Shown: positions 4,413 through 7,816 of the stretch, one piece after another
Layout of the letters: every line of letters begins with the position of its first letter
How positions within the stretch are numbered: position 1 is the first letter of the stretch
Notes under the pieces: generated by a model
Told to the model about the DNA's origin: nothing
What the model saw: the letters and a program-made list of their open reading frames with translations, nothing else
Databases searched by the model: none
From: MGBC114844 sp910585855
Lineage (GTDB): Bacteria > Bacillota > Clostridia > Lachnospirales > Lachnospiraceae
NCBI GenBank assembly: GCA_965646165.1
Contig: CBFFYP010000119.1
Coordinates: 1 to 7,816 of the forward strand
Direction: 5' to 3'
DNA: 7,816 nt
Translations under genes and position numbers: made by a program

Positions 4413-5695
4413 TACTTTTGGGTTCGGATGATGATGTCTTCTCTTCCCGGTCCATTTGATACCAATGTAATTGGTACTTCTATCTCCCGTTCAATCGCAT
4501 CAATATAATCTTTACATTCCTTTGGAAGTTCGTCATAGTTTCGAATACCACGAATATCACATTTCCATCCCGGATATTTTTTGAAAACTGGCTTTGCTTT
4601 TTCTAGCCATACGGTAGTCGGAAAATCTGTTACAATCTTTCCGTCTATTTCATATCCTACACACATAGGAATCTCATCTAAATATCCCAATACATCCAAA
4701 ACAGTAAGTGCCACTTCCGTTGTTCCCTGAACTCGGCAGCCATACTTTGTTGCTACGGCATCAAACCACCCCATCCGTCTAGGACGTCCGGTCGTTGCAC
4801 CATATTCTCCGCCGTCACCGCCTCTTTTTCGAAGTTCCTCTGCCTCTTCTCCAAAAATCTCACTGACAAATGCACCCGCTCCTACTGCACTTGAATATGC
4901 CTTTACCACAGTAGTAATATTTTTTATTTCATATGGCGGAATCCCTGCACCAATTGCCCCATAAGCAGCCAGTGTAGAAGAAGAAGTCACCATTGGATAA
5001 ATCCCATGATCGGGATCTTTTAATGAGCCTAACTGACCCTCTAATAAAATTCGTTTTCCGTCTTTTATCGCCTGATAAAGATATAAGGATACATCACAAA
5101 GATAAGGTTTTATCATCTCCCTATACTCTAACAGGGTCTGAAATACCTCTTCCGGTTTTAATGCTTCTTTATGATAAAGATGTTCAAATAATACATTTTT
5201 TATCTCACAAACTCTTTCTACTTTTTCTTTTAAATATGCTTCATCAAACAATTCACTGACTTGAAATCCAATTTTTGCATATTTATCCGAATAAAACGGC
5301 GCAATTCCAGATTTTGTCGATCCAAATGACTTTCCAGCAAGTCTTGCCTCCTCATACGTATCCTGTAAAATATGATATGGCATTAAAATCTGCGCTCTGT
5401 CAGAAACCAAAATCTTTGGTGTCGGAACACCCTTACTCTCCAATTCTTTTATCTCTTTCAACAAATATGGAATATTTAAAGCAACCCCGTTACCTATAAT
5501 ACTTGTTGTATGATGATAAAATACGCCAGACGGAAGCAAATGCAGTGCAAACTTCCCATAATTATTGATAATGGTATGTCCGGCATTGCTGCCCCCCTGA
5601 AAACGAATAATAATATCCGATTCTTTTGCAAGCATATCGGTAATTTTACCCTTGCCTTCATCTCCCCAATTCGCTCCTACGATTGCCCTTACCAT
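4412..5695 (-). CDS. purA: Adenylosuccinate synthase
   Basis: A 427-residue cytoplasmic enzyme that joins IMP and aspartate using GTP to make adenylosuccinate, the first committed step to AMP. The GTP/catalytic loop WGDEGKGK (10-17, Asp12) and GGSNAGHT (34-41, His40) match the E. coli catalytic Asp13/His41 pair. The aspartate loop ATTGRPRR is at 300-307 and the guanine-binding C-terminus SNGPGRED at 413-420. Several usually conserved segments differ from the E. coli and B. subtilis forms: GSTKSGIAPFY (125-135), EGQLGSLKD (219-227) and KAYSSAVGAGAFVSE (265-279); I infer a clostridial subfamily. The start at 5695 is chosen because GGAGG lies 8 bases before it; an ATG at 5710 has only a weak site. 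It is monocistronic with its own promoter. Confidence 0.95.
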   Translation of the reverse strand: MVRAIVGANWGDEGKGKITDMLAKESDIIIRFQGGSNAGHTIINNYGKFALHLLPSGVFYHHTTSIIGNGVALNIPYLLKEIKELESKGVPTPKILVSDRAQILMPYHILQDTYEEARLAGKSFGSTKSGIAPFYSDKYAKIGFQVSELFDEAYLKEKVERVCEIKNVLFEHLYHKEALKPEEVFQTLLEYREMIKPYLCDVSLYLYQAIKDGKRILLEGQLGSLKDPDHGIYPMVTSSSTLAAYGAIGAGIPPYEIKNITTVVKAYSSAVGAGAFVSEIFGEEAEELRKRGGDGGEYGATTGRPRRMGWFDAVATKYGCRVQGTTEVALTVLDVLGYLDEIPMCVGYEIDGKIVTDFPTTVWLEKAKPVFKKYPGWKCDIRGIRNYDELPKECKDYIDAIEREIEVPITLVSNGPGREDIIIRTQK

Positions 5696-5726
5696 ATAAT
5701 AGTCCTCCATTCTGTTCTTTCTTTAT

Positions 5727-5747
5727 TATATACGATATCCGTATATA
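5727..5747. promoter_or_regulatory. 8-bp-arm palindrome in the purA leader, possible operator
   Basis: TATATACG and CGTATATA flank ATATC with perfect symmetry, 32 bases before the purA ATG. It overlaps a TATAAT-like hexamer (5730-5725, minus strand), so a bound protein could block a second, close promoter. It does not match the PurBox that I know from Bacillus. AT-rich palindromes can arise by chance. Confidence 0.35.
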
Positions 5748-5806
5748 GATAGACTTTAGGCTTACCCATACAAAATCCACAAGCCACAAATCCAATTTCC
5801 TAGTCT

Positions 5807-5835
5807 AGTATACCTGATTTTGGCAAAGAAGTAAA
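5807..5835 (-). promoter_or_regulatory. Probable sigma-A promoter for purA
   Basis: On the minus strand TTTACT (5835-5830), a 17-base spacer and TATACT (5812-5807). The start would fall near 5800 and give a leader of about 105 bases that includes a GGCTT/AAGCC stem and the 5727-5747 palindrome. Confidence 0.5.
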
Positions 5836-5914
5836 ATCATTTTTTCTTTTTTCTTTAAAAGGGGTTCTTTCAACGCCAGAGGCAGTCAGTTAACTCACAG
5901 TAGAAATTCTTTTT

Positions 5915-5939
5915 CCGTTTCGAATTTGGCATCCTCCCT
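5915..5939 (-). repeat. Short repeat after the histidine kinase stop codon
   Basis: On the minus strand it reads GGGAGGATGCCAAATTCG followed by AAACGG, about 22 of 26 positions matching 237-262. It begins 18 bases past the kinase TAG (5958-5960). A GGAGG that abuts that TAG precedes a possible 17-codon frame starting at ATG 5943-5945; I regard that as chance. Confidence 0.6.
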
Positions 5940-5957
5940 GCATACAAACCTTCCTCC

Positions 5958-7319
5958 CTATTTTATCTGCTGCATCAATTTTTCATTGGCATCCATACGA
6001 AATATTACCTTAATCTCTGTTCCCTTTCCAATCTCACTAACTAATTCCATCTCAATCTGATGCTGTGCTAAAATATGCTTTACAATAGCAAGCCCTAATC
6101 CTGTCCCTCCCGTAGACTTCGATCGGCTTTTATCCACCCGATAAAACCGTTCAAAAATCCGCTCCTGATGCTCCTTCGAAATACCAATTCCATCATCTTT
6201 TACAATCAAATAAACACAGTCTGCATGTTTTGTAATAGTAATACTTACCTTTCCACCCGGATTATTATAGCGAATCGCATTGTCACAAAGATTATAGATT
6301 AATTCCTCCATCATGTTCCGATCTGCATATACTATCTCTTTCGTTCCAAATAGCTGCATTGTAACTCCATGATCCTTTGCACTTTTTAAAAGCCAGTCCA
6401 TACATTCCTTGGCACACTCATATAAATCCACCTGTTCTAACTCCATCTGTACCCTTGAACTATCTAATTCAGAAAGACGGATAATATCATTGATCAACTT
6501 CAGCAGACGATTGGAACTTTTGTGAATTTCAGCAGCAAATGCAACAGCATGTTCTGCAGATGCCATTCCATTTTCAATCAATTCTGCATAACCAGATATC
6601 GCCGTTAGTGGCGTTTTTAATTCATGAGAAACATTTGCGGTAAATTCCTGCCGCATCTTTGCTCCTTTTAAAATATCGGCATGTTGTTTTTGTATCATTT
6701 CTATAAATGGCGTCAATTCCCGATAGGCAATCACTCCCTTTTCATCATCTAAATGCTCTGCCATCTGCTCAATCGGATTTAACATACTTTTTGCCAGCAT
6801 ACGAGCCACTGCCGTACAAATTCCAAACATAAAAAGCATGACCAAAACAGTAAGCGGCACTGCTTTTATTACAATTCCCCAAATACTTCCAGCATCTTTT
6901 GCTACCCGCAGAACTCGATTTCCTGAAAGCGGCAGTGCATAATAAAAAGTACTTTCCTGTAAAGTAACAGAACGACGCACTTTTTGTCCAAATCCTTTTT
7001 GAAATGCCTGCTCTACTTCAATCCGATCGGCATGATTATCCAACTGCTCCGTTTCAGCATAATTATCAAATACTACTGTTCCGTCCTCTGCAATTACAGT
7101 AATCCGCAAATCACCAAAATTTTCCAAATTTGCTGTCTGTTCCTCTTGTTCCAGCACCCCGCTGCTTTCCAGCAATTTTGCATAAGTCTTTAAATCCTCA
7201 AACACCTCCTGCTGAAACACTTGGAAAAAAATAATTGTTACAAATGCTGCTGTCAGTACAGAAGACAACCCAGCTATCCACCAAAACTGCAAATTAATCT
7301 TCCGTTTCATACTTTTCAT
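5958..7319 (-). CDS. Membrane sensor histidine kinase, PhoR/OmpR-partner type
   Basis: 453 residues. Helix 1 is at about 12-34, an extracytoplasmic sensor region at about 35-147, helix 2 at about 148-170, and a linker leads to the kinase core. Motifs: H-box NVSHELKTPL (229-238, phospho-accepting His232), N-box NLCDNAIRYN (343-352), G1 DDGIGI (375-380), F-box RIFERFYRVD (387-396) and G2 GGTGLGL (404-410). It should autophosphorylate and pass phosphate to an OmpR-family regulator. The start at 7319 is chosen for AAAGGA 8 bases upstream (7333-7328) and because the first helix follows at the usual distance; the frame is open up to 7520, but that extension looks non-coding. No response regulator lies on either side, although such kinases usually follow theirs directly. 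Confidence 0.9.
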   Translation of the reverse strand: MKSMKRKINLQFWWIAGLSSVLTAAFVTIIFFQVFQQEVFEDLKTYAKLLESSGVLEQEEQTANLENFGDLRITVIAEDGTVVFDNYAETEQLDNHADRIEVEQAFQKGFGQKVRRSVTLQESTFYYALPLSGNRVLRVAKDAGSIWGIVIKAVPLTVLVMLFMFGICTAVARMLAKSMLNPIEQMAEHLDDEKGVIAYRELTPFIEMIQKQHADILKGAKMRQEFTANVSHELKTPLTAISGYAELIENGMASAEHAVAFAAEIHKSSNRLLKLINDIIRLSELDSSRVQMELEQVDLYECAKECMDWLLKSAKDHGVTMQLFGTKEIVYADRNMMEELIYNLCDNAIRYNNPGGKVSITITKHADCVYLIVKDDGIGISKEHQERIFERFYRVDKSRSKSTGGTGLGLAIVKHILAQHQIEMELVSEIGKGTEIKVIFRMDANEKLMQQIK

Positions 7320-7426
7320 AAATAAAATCCTTTCTGTTGTCATAGGCAGAAACCCACTTTTCCTATGTCCAAAAATAAAATATTCTTTTCCATTGTAAGA
7401 CACTTTATCAAAAAGATAATACCCTA

Positions 7427-7454
7427 AAATTATCCATTTCCATGATAATTTCAA
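7427..7454 (-). promoter_or_regulatory. Weak candidate promoter for the histidine kinase
   Basis: On the minus strand TTGAAA (7454-7449), a 16-base spacer and TAATTT (7432-7427). It would give the kinase its own transcript with a leader of about 100 bases. The gap 7320-7598 otherwise holds no gene that I can support; it has a small ACACTT/AAGTGT hairpin near 7485-7502. Confidence 0.3.
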
Positions 7455-7598
7455 AGTGAAAATCACATACCAATCAACGATTTCACACTTTTGTAAGTGT
7501 ATCTTATTTCTATCTTTCATTTGGCTTTTGCAGATAGAATACTACCAGAAAGAATTGGCTTTCACCGGACGCAAGAGGCGGTTTGCTCCTGTTTTTTG

Positions 7599-7812
7599 CC
7601 TGCTCCGCTCCAAACGGTAAGAAAGTCTACGGCTTCTGATTTTGGTTCATCCAACCGGACGAACCGGGGCGCAATTCGCCCTCACCACAACCAAAACGAA
7701 ACAGATGTAAGGAAGGATTTTACCAGCCATAAAGTATCCTCTTCCCTATCATCCGGGCTAAACACGCCCCTTTTTTTGCATACCCTGCATAGAAGCAGGA
7801 TATGCAAAAAAT
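7599..7812 (-). repeat. Copy R of the structured intergenic repeat, inverted relative to copy L
   Basis: The minus strand from 7812 to 7599 aligns with 6-229: T-run/hairpin/A-run (stem 7772-7788 with 7795-7811), then GGGGCGTGTTTAGCCCG, GATAGG/AAGAGG, AAAATCCTT, GTTTCGTTTTGG, GAGGGCGAATTGCGCCCCGG, GTCCGGTTGGATG and a diverged inner end (GGAGCGGAGCAGG near 7611-7599). Compared with copy L, two hairpin pairs have changed on both sides (T-A to G-C and C-G to T-A), keeping the fold. The RNA-like strand points toward the histidine kinase, so this copy could lie in that gene's leader or be a separate RNA. The last four bases of the window lie outside the match. Confidence 0.85.
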
Positions 7813-7816
7813 TCTA

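Noticed and set aside
5696..5710. Upstream ATG for purA at 5710
   Set aside because: The GGAGG inside these five codons is placed for the ATG at 5695, which also matches the usual PurA start.
4993..5752. Three plus-strand open frames (4993-5259, 5275-5499, 5510-5752)
   Set aside because: They lie opposite purA, which is certain, and have no ribosome sites.
7320..7520. 67-codon N-terminal extension of the histidine kinase
   Set aside because: The ATG at 7319 has AAAGGA at the right distance and the membrane helix follows as usual. The extension has no ribosome site and reads like leader sequence.
1..7816. Composite transposon bounded by the inverted copies L and R
   Set aside because: The genes between are unlinked chromosomal genes including purA, and the copies differ throughout and show no target duplication in view. 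Two dispersed copies of one repeat is simpler.

Overview
The window looks like chromosomal DNA from a low-GC Gram-positive anaerobe of the Clostridia, most likely the family Lachnospiraceae. The evidence is AT-rich sequence, AGGAG-type ribosome sites, sigma-A promoters, a purA of the GANWGDEGKGK type, a SEC-C tail protein, a short IS200/IS605 transposase and many structured intergenic repeats. Species cannot be fixed from sequence alone.

Layout, left to right. (1) 6-229: first copy of a ~220-bp structured repeat (copy L). (2) 264-1507, minus strand: a TnpA-like IS200/IS605 protein followed, with an ATGA stop/start overlap, by an alpha/beta-hydrolase esterase; a clean sigma-A promoter precedes the pair. 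(3) 1760-2842, plus: an HD-GYP-type phosphohydrolase. (4) 2965-3204, minus: a 79-aa two-helix membrane protein, with a structured, terminator-ended region upstream at 3323-3544. (5) 3645-4151, plus: a 168-aa protein with a C-terminal SEC-C zinc motif. (6) 4200-4339: a long, nearly continuous palindrome between convergent genes. (7) 4412-5695, minus: purA. (8) 5958-7319, minus: a sensor histidine kinase. (9) 7599-7812: second copy of the structured repeat (copy R), inverted relative to copy L.

The genes do not form one pathway. They are mostly single-gene units: purine biosynthesis, an envelope sensor, a probable c-di-GMP-type hydrolase, a small membrane protein and a metal-binding protein. 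The unusual part is the intergenic DNA. Copies L and R show compensatory base-pair changes, so their hairpin is under structural selection. The 3323-3544 region folds into a multi-branch RNA ending in a strong minus-strand terminator. A 21-bp perfect inverted repeat encloses further nested stems at 4200-4339. A short GGGAGG(A)YGC-like motif follows several stop codons. The TnpA-like protein has lost the first histidine of its HUH motif but keeps an intact frame, promoter and coupling to the esterase, which suggests decay or domestication. No phage, CRISPR array, tRNA or rRNA was seen.
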